Made by a program: the position numbers and the translations under genes. A stretch of 15,916 nucleotides of DNA. Origin: DATNBU01 sp964476185 (GTDB lineage: Bacteria > Desulfobacterota > Binatia > UBA1149 > CAITLU01). Below the pieces are notes generated by a model. The model searched no databases. It was not told where the DNA came from and saw only the letters and a list, made by a program, of their open reading frames with translations. Of the stretch, positions 6,728 to 15,148 are shown piece by piece. Where the stretch lies: positions 1-15,916 of the forward strand of contig CAYYZO010000094.1 of NCBI GenBank assembly GCA_964476185.1, given 5' to 3'. Numbering within the stretch: position 1 is the stretch's first letter; the number at the start of each line of letters is the position of its first letter.

Positions 6728-7551
6728 CCCTGAGGCGCGCGCTCCCGCTCGTCGCCGTCAACGCCGCGCTGGTCGTCGCGGCGGCGCTGACGCTGTTCCC
6801 GCTCGCGTGGATGCTGTCGGCCTCCCTGATGCCGGCAGGCGAGGCGACGACGATCCCGCCGCGCCTCGTGCCGAGCGCGCCGACGCTCGAGCACTACACG
6901 ACGCTGCTCGGCCGCCTCGACCTCACCCGCTATCTCGCGGCGAGCGCGCTCGTCGCGTGCGGCGCGACGGCGTTCTCGGTCACGCTGAACTCGATGGCCG
7001 GATACGCGTTCGCGAAGCTGCGCTTCCCGGGCCGCGAACGGCTCGGGCGCTTCCTGCTCGCCTCGCTCGTCGTGCCGGGGCAGGTCGGCATGCTGCCGCT
7101 GTTCCTGATGCTGCGCGAGATGGGCCTGCTGAACTCCTACTGGGGCGTGCTCGTGCCGTCGATGGCGAGCATCTTCGGGATCTTCCTCGTGCGCCAGTAC
7201 GCGGAGGCGATCCCGGACGCGCTGCTCGACGCGGCGCGGGTCGACGGCGCGGGCGAGCTGCGCATCTTCGCGGAGATCGCGCTGCCGCTTTGCCGGCCGA
7301 TCCTCGTGACGCTGGCGGTCGCGACGTTCATGGGGACCTGGAACGACTTCCTGTGGCCGCTCGTGGTCCTGACCGACGACCGGCTCTACACGCTGCCGGT
7401 CGCGCTGGCCGGTCTGTTCGGCGAGCACGTGCAGGACACGGAGCTGATGATGGCGGGCGCCGTCGTCACGGTCCTGCCCGTCATGCTCGTCTTCCTCGTG
7501 CTGCAACGCTACTACGTCGCCGGCATCACGTCCGGCGGCCTGAAGGGCTGA
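6724..7551 (+). CDS. Carbohydrate ABC transporter permease, MalG/UgpE type
   Basis: The 275-residue inner-membrane protein has six predicted spans. The first is at residues 6-32 (LPLVAVNAALVVAAALTLFP). The EAA-type loop is DAARVDGAGELRIFAEIALP starting at D169. Diagnostic MalG-family pieces are SMAGYAFAKLRFPGR, WNDFLWPLVVL and the C-terminal QRYYVAGITSGGLKG. It partners the MalF-type protein to form the translocation channel. The start overlaps the previous stop (ATGA). A 45-base gap follows before the exported enzyme. No ATPase gene lies in the cluster, so a shared MalK/MsmX-type ATPase encoded elsewhere would be needed. Confidence 0.93.
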   Translation: MTLRRALPLVAVNAALVVAAALTLFPLAWMLSASLMPAGEATTIPPRLVPSAPTLEHYTTLLGRLDLTRYLAASALVACGATAFSVTLNSMAGYAFAKLRFPGRERLGRFLLASLVVPGQVGMLPLFLMLREMGLLNSYWGVLVPSMASIFGIFLVRQYAEAIPDALLDAARVDGAGELRIFAEIALPLCRPILVTLAVATFMGTWNDFLWPLVVLTDDRLYTLPVALAGLFGEHVQDTELMMAGAVVTVLPVMLVFLVLQRYYVAGITSGGLKG

Positions 7552-7596
7552 CCCGCGGCCCGTGACGTTTCCGTGCCTGCGAGGTCGACGCCACCG

Positions 7597-10500
7597 ATGT
7601 TGAACCGATTCGTCCAGAGCCTGGTCTCGCAGTGCGCCGTCGCCGTGTCGATCGCCGTCTCGCTGCCTCTGCCCGCGACCGCGGCGCCGGGTGTACAGGA
7701 AGCCTTGCGGCCCGTCGTCCTCGAGTCGGGAGCGGGGGCCTCGTCGTGGTCGGCGGTCGCGTCGCCGGGCGCGAGCGCCCGGATCGCGTCCGGGGACGGT
7801 CGCGACGGCCCGGCGGTCGGCCTCGTGTTCGACCTCGGCCGCGGCCGCTCGCACGTGATCGCCCGGCGCGCGCTGTCGGTGGACCTGCCGGCCGACTACA
7901 TGTTCGTCTTTACGCTGCGCGGGCAGGCCGAGCCGAACACGGTCGAGATCAAGTTCCTCTCGGGCGAGAACGTCTGGTGGAAGCGGCTCGAGAAGCACGA
8001 GTTCGCGCGCGAGTGGCGCGAGATGCGCGTCTCGAAGCCGCGCATCTCCTTCGCGTGGGGACCGGCGGGGGGCGGGATGCCGGCGCACCTCGACGCGATC
8101 GAGATCGCCGTCGTGTCCGCGAGCGGGGGACCGGGCGAGGTCTGGATCGACGAGATCCGCCTCGAGCCGCGCGATCCCGCGCTGGCCTCGAGTCCTCCGT
8201 CCGTGGCGACGAGCACGAACGCCGACGGCGCCTCGTTGCTGCTCGACGGCGACGCGAAGACGGCCTGGCGCAGCCCGGCCGGCGCCGCGACGACGATCAC
8301 TCTCGATTTCCACTCGCCGATCGAGCAGGGCGGCCTCGTCGTGGACCACGCCGACGGCGGCTACGCGAGCGAGTACGTCGTCGAGACCTCGACCGACGCG
8401 GACGCGTGGACCGAGGCGCGGCGTTTCACGCGCAGCGACGGCGGCGCCGACTACGTCTACCTGCCGGACGCGTACGCGCGCTACGTCCGCTTGCGGTTCG
8501 AACCGCCGGCCGGCCGCGAGGTCGCCATCGCGGAGATCCGTCCGCAGCCCTACGAATTCTCCGCCTCGCCGAACGGGTTCTTCCAGGCGATCGCGCGCGC
8601 GGCGACGCCGGGCGACTACCCCCGCTACTTCCTCGGCGAGCAGAGCTACTGGACCGTGGTCGGGACGCCCGACGACGCGCACGAGGCGCTCGTCAACGAG
8701 GAAGGCAGCGTCGAGGTCGACGCCGGCGGCTTCACGCTCGAGCCGTTCGTGTGGAGGAACGGCGAGCTTCGCACCTGGAAGGACGCCGCGACAAGCGTCT
8801 CGCTCGACGGCGGGGACCTGCCGATCCCGTCGGTCGAGCGTCGCGACGGGCCGCTGCGGCTGACGGTCACGGCGTTCGCGGCCGGCAAGGCCGGGGCGTC
8901 CACGCTCTACGTCCGCTACCGGCTCCAGAGCGAGGTCGCGACGGCCGCGAGGCTGTTCGTCGCGCTGCGCCCGTTCCAGGTGCTGCCGCCGTGGCAGACC
9001 CTGAACCGCACGGGCGGCGCCGCGCCGCTGCGGCGCATCGAACGCGACGGCCGCACGATCCGCGCCGACGACCGGCGCGTGGTCGCGCTCGACGAGCCGG
9101 CGGCGTTCGGCGCCGCCGCATTCGAGCAAGGCGCGATCGCGACCTTCCTGCGTCGCGGCGTCGTGCCGCCGTCGCCGTCGGCCGACGATGCGTTCGGTTA
9201 CGCCTCGGCGGCGCTCGCGTGGGACGTCGAGCTCGAGCCTGGCTCGCCGCGCGACGTCTGGGTCGCCGCGCCGTGGTCGAAGGATTCGCCGGTCGAGCGG
9301 GACGCCCCCGCGGAGCTCGAGCGCACGCGCGAGCAGTGGAAGGCCCTCGTCGAGCGCGTCGCGATCGAGCTGCCGGGGGAGGCGCGCGACTGGGTCGACT
9401 CGCTGCGCAGCAACCTCGCCTACGTGCTGATCAACCGCGACGGGCCGGCGATCCAGCCCGGCTCGCGCACATACGAGCGCTCCTGGATCCGCGACGGCGC
9501 GATGACGAGCGGCGCGCTGCTCGAACTCGGCCTCGACGCTCCGGTCAAGGAGTTCCTGCGCTGGTATGCAGGCTACATCGGCAAGGACGGCTGGGTGCCG
9601 TGCTGCGTGGACGCGCGCGGCGCCGACCCGGTCCCGGAGCACGACAGCTTCGGCGAGTTCGTCTGGGCGGTCGCGGAGGTCTGGCGCTTCACGCGCGACG
9701 AGGCGTTCGTGCGCGAGATGTGGCCGAAGGTCCGCGCGGTGGCCGACTGCATCCTGCGGCTGAGCGGGAAGCGCAGGACCCCGGAGTACGAAACCGGGGA
9801 GAAGCGCGCGTTCTACGGGCTGCTGCCCGAGTCGATCAGCCACGAGGGCTACAGCGCGCGCCCGGTCCACTCGTACTGGGACCAGGCGTTCGCGCTGCGC
9901 GGCCTCGCGGACGCCGCGATGCTCGCGAAGGTCGTCGGCGAGGAGCCGGACGCGACCAGGCTCGCCGCCGCGCGCGACGAGTTCGAACGCGACCTCGCCG
10001 ACTCGATCCGCCGCACGATGAAGACGCACCGGCTCGATGTCGTGCCGGCCTCGGTCGAGCTCGGCGACTTCGACCCGACCTCGACGGCCGTGTCGTTCCT
10101 GCTCGGCACCGAGGGCGTCTATCCGCGCGACGCGCTCGAGCGTTCGTTCGATCGCTACATGGCCGACCTGCGTGCCCGGCGCGGCGTGCGGGCGCCGGGC
10201 GTCGGCTACACCGCCTACGAGTTGCGCAGCGCGACCGCGCTGGTGCTGCTCGGTCGCAAGCCGGAGGCGATCGAGATGCTCGGCCAGCTCGTCGCCGACC
10301 AGCGGCCGCCGGCGTGGAACCAGTGGCCCGAGATCTCGTGGTACGTGCCGACCGAGCCGTCGTTCGTCGGCGACGTGCCGCACACCTGGATCGGGTCGAC
10401 GTTCGTGCACGCCGTCCGCACGCTGCTGCTCGCGGAGCGGGAGGATTCGCTCGCCGGCGCCGGATCGCGACTGGTGGTCGGCTCCGGCGTGCCGCTGCGC

Positions 10501-10920
10501 TGGCTCGAGCGCGGCGAGGTGCGCGGAAGGAGTCTTCCGACCTGGTTCGGGCCGATCTCGCTCCGCATTGCCGGAGACCTGCGCGACGAAGGGGCCGACG
10601 AAGGGGCCGACGAAGTGGCCATGGTTCCGGCGGCGCCACGCGTCGTCGTCGAGCTCGAGGCGGGAGCGCCCCGCGCCGGCGCGGTGGACTCGCACGAGAC
10701 GGCCGGCCCGGATGCGCTTGCCTTCACAATGCCCGACGGCGGGATCGAGGTCGCCGCGCCGTTCGGACGGGAAGTGGCGTCGGCGACGATCGACGGCGTC
10801 GAGGCGACGGTCGAGGACGCTTCGGTTCGGGTGGCCCGACTACCGGCGAACGTGATCTTCCAGTATAAGCCCGCACTGGAGAATCCACGTGAACGACGAG
10901 AACGAAACCCCGACGAATGA
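7597..10920 (+). CDS. Exported discoidin/CBM32-containing (alpha/alpha)6-type glycoside hydrolase-like protein
   Basis: The 1107-residue protein has an N-terminal signal peptide (MLNRFVQSLVSQCAVAVSIA, cleavage near ATA-AP at about residue 28). Residues ~35-190 form a beta-rich carbohydrate-binding-like region ending VWIDEIRLEP. Residues ~200-320 form an F5/8-type C (discoidin/CBM32-like) domain: LLLDGDAKTAWRS ... ITLDFHSPIEQGGLVVDHAD ... YARYVRLRFE. After a beta-rich linker, residues ~590-950 form a helical toroid with conserved-looking acidic and aromatic motifs: SWIRDGAM (D633), EHDSFGEFVWAV, LPESISHEGY (E745, E750), HSYWDQAF (D762) and WNQWPEISW (E912). This layout resembles GH15/GH37/GH63-type barrels. 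I cannot assign a numbered family, and which acids are catalytic is unknown. ATG at 7597 gives a standard signal peptide; an in-frame GTG at 7573 is the alternative. The 3' end overlaps the GH94 gene by 32 bases. Probable role: degrading a glucan outside the inner membrane. Confidence 0.8.
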   Translation: MLNRFVQSLVSQCAVAVSIAVSLPLPATAAPGVQEALRPVVLESGAGASSWSAVASPGASARIASGDGRDGPAVGLVFDLGRGRSHVIARRALSVDLPADYMFVFTLRGQAEPNTVEIKFLSGENVWWKRLEKHEFAREWREMRVSKPRISFAWGPAGGGMPAHLDAIEIAVVSASGGPGEVWIDEIRLEPRDPALASSPPSVATSTNADGASLLLDGDAKTAWRSPAGAATTITLDFHSPIEQGGLVVDHADGGYASEYVVETSTDADAWTEARRFTRSDGGADYVYLPDAYARYVRLRFEPPAGREVAIAEIRPQPYEFSASPNGFFQAIARAATPGDYPRYFLGEQSYWTVVGTPDDAHEALVNEEGSVEVDAGGFTLEPFVWRNGELRTWKDAATSVSLDGGDLPIPSVERRDGPLRLTVTAFAAGKAGASTLYVRYRLQSEVATAARLFVALRPFQVLPPWQTLNRTGGAAPLRRIERDGRTIRADDRRVVALDEPAAFGAAAFEQGAIATFLRRGVVPPSPSADDAFGYASAALAWDVELEPGSPRDVWVAAPWSKDSPVERDAPAELERTREQWKALVERVAIELPGEARDWVDSLRSNLAYVLINRDGPAIQPGSRTYERSWIRDGAMTSGALLELGLDAPVKEFLRWYAGYIGKDGWVPCCVDARGADPVPEHDSFGEFVWAVAEVWRFTRDEAFVREMWPKVRAVADCILRLSGKRRTPEYETGEKRAFYGLLPESISHEGYSARPVHSYWDQAFALRGLADAAMLAKVVGEEPDATRLAAARDEFERDLADSIRRTMKTHRLDVVPASVELGDFDPTSTAVSFLLGTEGVYPRDALERSFDRYMADLRARRGVRAPGVGYTAYELRSATALVLLGRKPEAIEMLGQLVADQRPPAWNQWPEISWYVPTEPSFVGDVPHTWIGSTFVHAVRTLLLAEREDSLAGAGSRLVVGSGVPLRWLERGEVRGRSLPTWFGPISLRIAGDLRDEGADEGADEVAMVPAAPRVVVELEAGAPRAGAVDSHETAGPDALAFTMPDGGIEVAAPFGREVASATIDGVEATVEDASVRVARLPANVIFQYKPALENPRERRERNPDE
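10585..10620 (+). repeat. In-frame 12-bp tandem repeat (three units)
   Basis: GACGAAGGGGCC occurs twice and is followed by a third unit with one G-to-T change. It encodes DEGADEGADEVA in the exported enzyme after its catalytic region. It looks like a slippage-prone acidic linker; the unit length keeps the frame intact whatever the copy number. Confidence 0.75.
10878..10881 (+). promoter_or_regulatory. Ribosome-binding site for the GH94 gene inside the upstream gene
   Basis: GGAG lies 7 bases before the GTG at 10889 and 30 bases or more inside the coding end of the exported enzyme. It supports the GTG as the start and an overlapping, coupled arrangement. Confidence 0.5.
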
Positions 10921-13900
10921 CGAAGTCCACGCGACCGCGCCTGCCGGCGACGGGTCGCCGCAGAGGCTGACAGGGAACCTGGAATCCGCGCTCGCCGCGC
11001 TCCTCGGCCGCGAGGCGCCCGCGCCGTCGCGGCTGCACGACGGCGCTCCGCACGTGCGGATCCTCTCGAACGGACGTTACTGGACGGCCGTCTCCGGCGC
11101 CGGCACGGGCCTTTCGCAGAACGGAGGGATCGCCGTCACGCGCTGGTCCGGCGATCGCTTCGTCGACCAGGACGGCGTGCTCGTCTACCTGCGCGACCTC
11201 GACTCGGGGGAGGTCTGGTCGCTCGGCCATGCGCCGGTCGGAGCGACCGGCGGCACGTTCTATGCGCGCACCGCTCCCGGATCGATGACCATCGGCAGGC
11301 GCCACGGCGGCGTCGAGTCTTCCTGCGAAGTCGTCGTCGCCGCGGACGAGGACGCCGAGGTGCGCCGGATCGTGCTGCGCAGTCGGTCGTCGCAGCCGCG
11401 CCGCATCGAAGTCACCGTCTACGCCGAGATCGTCGCGGGCCACCGCGGCGCCGACGAGGCGCATCCCGCGTTCGCGAAGCTGTTCGTCGAGACGGCGTTC
11501 GACGCGGCGACCGNNNNNNNNNNNNNNNNNNNNNNNNNNNNNNNNNNNNNNNNNNNNNNNNNNNNNNNNNNNNNNNNNNNNNNNNNNNNNNNNNNNNNNN
11601 NNNNNNNNNNNNNGCGCATCCCGCGTTCGCGAAGCTGTTCGTCGAGACGGCGTTCGACGCGGCGACCGGCATCGTCACCGCGCGGCGCCGCCCGCGCGCC
11701 GCCGACGAGATGCCGGTCTGGGTCGCGGCGACGCTGACCGGCGACGGTGAACTGCAGGTCGAGACCGACCGCTGCCGTTTCCTCGGACGTGGGCGCACCG
11801 CGGCCGCTCCGGCCGCGCTCGCGCAGCAGAAGTTGTCCGGGACGACCGGCAGCGTGCTCGATCCGGTCTTCGCGCTGCGCCGGACGGTCACGCTCGAAAG
11901 CGGCAAGGAAGCCGCGCTGACGTGGATCCTGTCGGCGGGGACGGAGCGCGAGAAGACGCTCGGCGCGGTCGCGACGCTGAAGGACATGGCGGCCGGCGAG
12001 GACGGCGCGAAGGCCCTTGCGAAATCCGCGGCGGCCGCCGAACGCTCGCGGCGGCGCAGGTCCTCGCTCGGCTCCGAGCTGGCCGAACTCGCGCAGGAGG
12101 TCGCCGGCGCGATGCTGTACGCGCATCCGGCGCTCGCCGCCGATGCCGCCGACCGCGAGCGGGCACGGCTCTCGGCAAGCCCGCTCGGACGGCTCGGCCT
12201 GCCCGGGGACGCGCTGCTCGTCGTCGCGCCGGTCGGCCACGGCGAACGCGACCGCGCCGCCGCCGTGCTGGCGACGGCTTCGTACCTCGTCGAGCTCGGG
12301 CTCGCGGTCGCCGTCGCGCTCGTCTGCGAGGAGCCGGGCTGCGCCGGCGCCGAATGCGTTCATGCCGCCGCGGCGAGCGCCGCCGCCTGCCGCGCCGCCG
12401 TCGCGACGGTCGAGGAACTCGGCGACGAAGCGCTCGCGACGCTGCGGACCCAGGCGCGCTGGTTCGTGCGCCGCGAAGCGCCCGCGCTCGCCGACGGCGG
12501 CGAGGCGCCGAAGTCGAAGCCGGCGCGCCTTCGCGCCCCGAAGCCTGACGCGGCGCCGCCCGCGCGCGACAAGCTGCTCTTCGACAACGGCTACGGCGGC
12601 TTCTCGGCCGACGGCCGGGAGTACGTGATGCGCGTCGGCCCGGCCGCGCTCGTGCCGCCGGAAGAGTCCGTCGTGCCGCCGATGCCGTGGACGAACGTCG
12701 TCGCGAACGAGCGCTTCGGCTTCCTCGTCACCGAGAGCGGCGCCGGCTGCACCTGGGCCGGCAACGGAAGGCAGAACAAGCTGACGCCGTGGAGCAACGA
12801 TCCGGTCACCGATCCGCACACCGAGGCGCTGTACGTGCGCGACCACGCGAGCGGGCGGTTCTGGTCGCCGCAGCCCGGTCCCGCGCCGTCCGCGGCATGG
12901 CACGACGTGCGGCACGGCATGGGCTGGTCGCGCTGGTTGTCGCGCACCGAAGCGCTCGAACAGGAAGTGACGACCTGGGTGGCCGGCGACGACCCCGTGC
13001 GGTTCACGCGCGTGCGGCTGTCGAACCGCGGCAGCCGCGAGCGCAGCCTTTCGCTGTACTCGTACGCGCGGCTCGTGCTCGGCGTGCAGCCGTCGGATGC
13101 GTCGCGCTACGTCGTCACGTCGCGCGACGACGCGACCGGGGCGCTGCTCGCGCGCAACCCGCTGAGCGAGGACCACGCCGATGCCGTCGCGTTCGCGGCG
13201 GTGCTGGGCTCGCCGGGATCGTCCGCGTCGTGGACGACCGACCGCGCGGGCTTCCTCGGGCGCGGCGCCACGATGCAGGCGCCGCGGGCCGTCGCGGAGG
13301 CTGCGCCGCTCGACGGAGCCGCCGGTGGCGTGGCGCGCGACGCCTGCTTCGCGTTCGAGGTGCCGGTCACGCTGGCGGCGCGCGGCGAGGTCGAGGTGGT
13401 GTTCGCGCTCGGCCAGGGCGTCGACCGCGACGCCGCCGTCGCGCTCGTCGCGAAGTATCGCGACGGCGATGCGGTCGAGGCCTCGCTCGAGGAGGCGCGG
13501 CAGTCCTGGCGCGAGCTCGCCGGCGCGCTCGAGGTGCAGACGCCGTCGAAGGCCGTGGACCTGCTGCTGAACGGCTGGCTGCTCTACCAGGCGCTCGGCT
13601 GCCGGGTCTGGGCGCGCACCGCGTACTACCAGTCGGGCGGCGCGTTCGGCTTCCGCGACCAGTTGCAGGACTCGGCGGCGCTCGTCTACGCGCGTCCCGA
13701 CCTGTCGCGCGCGCAGATCGTGCTGCACGCGGCGCACCAGTTCGTCGAAGGCGACGTGCTGCACTGGTGGCATCCTCCGGCGGCGCGCGGCACGCGCACG
13801 CGCTTCTCCGACGACCTGCTGTGGCTCCCGTACCTCGCGGCGACCTACATCGCGACGACCGGCGACGAGAGCGTGCTCGACGAGAAGGCGCCGTTCGTCG

Positions 13901-15033
13901 AGGCGCGCGCGCTCGCCGAGGGCGAGGACGAGGCCTACCTGCAGGCTGCGCGCAGTGACGAGACGGCGTCCGTCTACGAGCACTGCTGCCGCGCGCTCGA
14001 CCGCTCGCTGACGGCGGGTTCCCACGGCCTGCCGCTGATGGGGACGGGCGACTGGAACGACGGCATGAACCGCGTCGGGCGCGAGGGCCGCGGCGAGAGC
14101 GTGTGGCTCGCGTTCTTCCTCGTGACGATCCTCGACCTGTTCCTGCCGATCGTCGAGAAGCGCGCGGACTGGGAGCGGCTGCGCCGTTACCGCCAGTACC
14201 GCGAGACGCTGGTCCCGGCGATCGAATCGGCCGGATGGGACGGCGACTGGTACCGGCGCGCGTATTACGACGACGGCGCGGTGCTCGGTTCCGCGACCAG
14301 CGACGAATGCCGCATCGACGCGATCGCGCAGGCCTGGGCGGTGCTGTCCGGGGTGGCGACGCCCGAGCGCGCGAAGTCGGCGATGAACGCGGTGTTCGAG
14401 CACCTCGTCGACGAGGAGGCCGGCATCGTCCGGCTGCTGTGGCCGCCGTTCGACCGCACGTCGCACGACCCGGGCTACATCAAGGGCTACGTGCCGGGCA
14501 TCCGCGAGAACGGCGGGCAGTATTCGCACGCCGCGATCTGGGTGGTGCGCGCGCTCGCGAAGATGGGCGATCGCGAGCGCGCGGTACGGCTGTTCGAGAA
14601 GATCTCGCCGGTCGACCACGCGCGCGACCGCGAAGCGGCGGACGTCTACAAGGTCGAGCCCTACGTCGTCGCCGCCGACATCTACGGCGTCACCCCGCAT
14701 CTCGGGCGCGGCGGGTGGACCTGGTACACGGGGTCGGCCGCGTGGATGTACCGCACCGGCGTCGAGTCGCTGCTCGGGCTGTCGATCGAGGAAGGCCGCC
14801 TGCTGCGCGTGAAGCCGTGCATCCCCGACTCGTGGCCGGGGTTCCGGCTGAAGTACCGCCTGCCGGACCGGCGCACGACCTACGACATCGAGGTCGTGAA
14901 CCCGGACGGCAGGGCCGGACGCGTCGTGTCGGCGACGATCGGGGCCGTCGACGTGCCGGTCGATCGCGCGGGAGCGCGCATCGTGCTGCGGCGGGACGGG
15001 AAGCTGCACAAGGTGAAAGTGGTGCTGGGGTAG
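10889..15033 (+). CDS. GH94 glycoside phosphorylase, like the C-terminal half of cyclic beta-1,2-glucan synthase (interrupted by an assembly gap)
   Basis: GH94 enzymes cleave beta-glucosidic bonds with phosphate to give sugar 1-phosphate. Removing the Ns and one copy of the flanking 55-bp duplication leaves 3990 bases in one frame, or 1329 residues. Residues ~54-290 are the first beta-sandwich (LSNGRYW..VSGAGTG ... AVTRW ... HPAFAKLFVET). Then comes a helical region, then a second sandwich from ~508 (LLFDNGYGGFS ... MPWTNVVANERFGFLVTES). The (alpha/alpha)6 barrel at ~830-1270 has FGFRDQLQD (R871, D872), GTGDWNDGMN (D1003-W-N-D1006, the general-acid motif), GQYSHA (H1162) and YTGSAAW (T1229), the last two being phosphate-site signatures. 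There is no signal peptide, so it is cytosolic. It lacks the GT84 transferase, membrane spans and glycoamylase-like part of NdvB. Probable activity: 1,2-beta-oligoglucan phosphorylase or a related phosphorylase; specificity is inferred. Confidence 0.88.
11459..11668. repeat. Identical 55-bp copies flanking the N-gap (assembly overlap)
   Basis: Bases 11459-11513 and 11614-11668 are identical. Both encode AHPAFAKLFVETAFDAAT in the GH94 frame. Homologous cyclic glucan synthases, as I recall them, carry this 'HPAFxKLFV' segment once. Collapsing the copies restores one frame. The duplication is therefore most likely an unmerged end overlap between two contigs, not a biological repeat. Confidence 0.9.
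11514..11613. other. 100-base run of N (scaffold gap placeholder)
   Basis: Exactly 100 Ns interrupt the GH94 gene. A round 100 is a conventional placeholder and carries no length information. Because the contig ends overlap by 55 bp, the true distance is probably minus 55, with no missing sequence. Confidence 0.95.
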
Positions 15034-15126
15034 GGCGCCGGGAGCGGGGCCGTGCGCGTCGGCTGGTCCTCGCTCGCTCCGCTCGTTGCGGAGTCGCCGC
15101 CACGCACGGCCCCGCCCCCGGCGCCC
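15033..15126. terminator. Long imperfect hairpin between convergent genes, candidate bidirectional terminator or REP-like element
   Basis: The left arm at 15033-15056 is GGGCGCCGGG, AG, CGGGGCCGTGCG. The right arm at 15103-15126 is CGCACGGCCCCG, CC, CCCGGCGCCC. They pair over 10 plus 12 base pairs with one 2x2 internal mismatch. The 46-base loop holds a second hairpin, CTCCGC-tcgtt-GCGGAG (15077-15093). The left arm starts on the last base of the GH94 stop codon, and the right arm ends 22 bases before the SelO stop. Neither side has a U-tract, so this is either a GC-rich non-canonical terminator or a mobile REP-like palindrome. Confidence 0.6.
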
Positions 15127-15148
15127 GTGGGTCGGAAGGAGGACGAGG

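Noticed and set aside
6523..10695. A 1390-codon open frame on the minus strand, antisense to the permease and exported-enzyme genes.
   Set aside because: The translation is dominated by Arg, Ala, Asp and His runs with no domain-like pattern, while the plus strand carries clear families. High GC suppresses stops in the antisense frame.
11459..11668. A genuine tandem duplication or an insertion element at the N-gap.
   Set aside because: Insertion elements give short target duplications, not 55 bp. The exact 100 Ns and restored frame after collapse point to an assembly overlap.
11419..15009. A long minus-strand open frame antisense to the GH94 gene.
   Set aside because: It has the same GC-driven Arg/Ala-rich composition, it reads through the N-gap, and the sense strand encodes unmistakable GH94 motifs.
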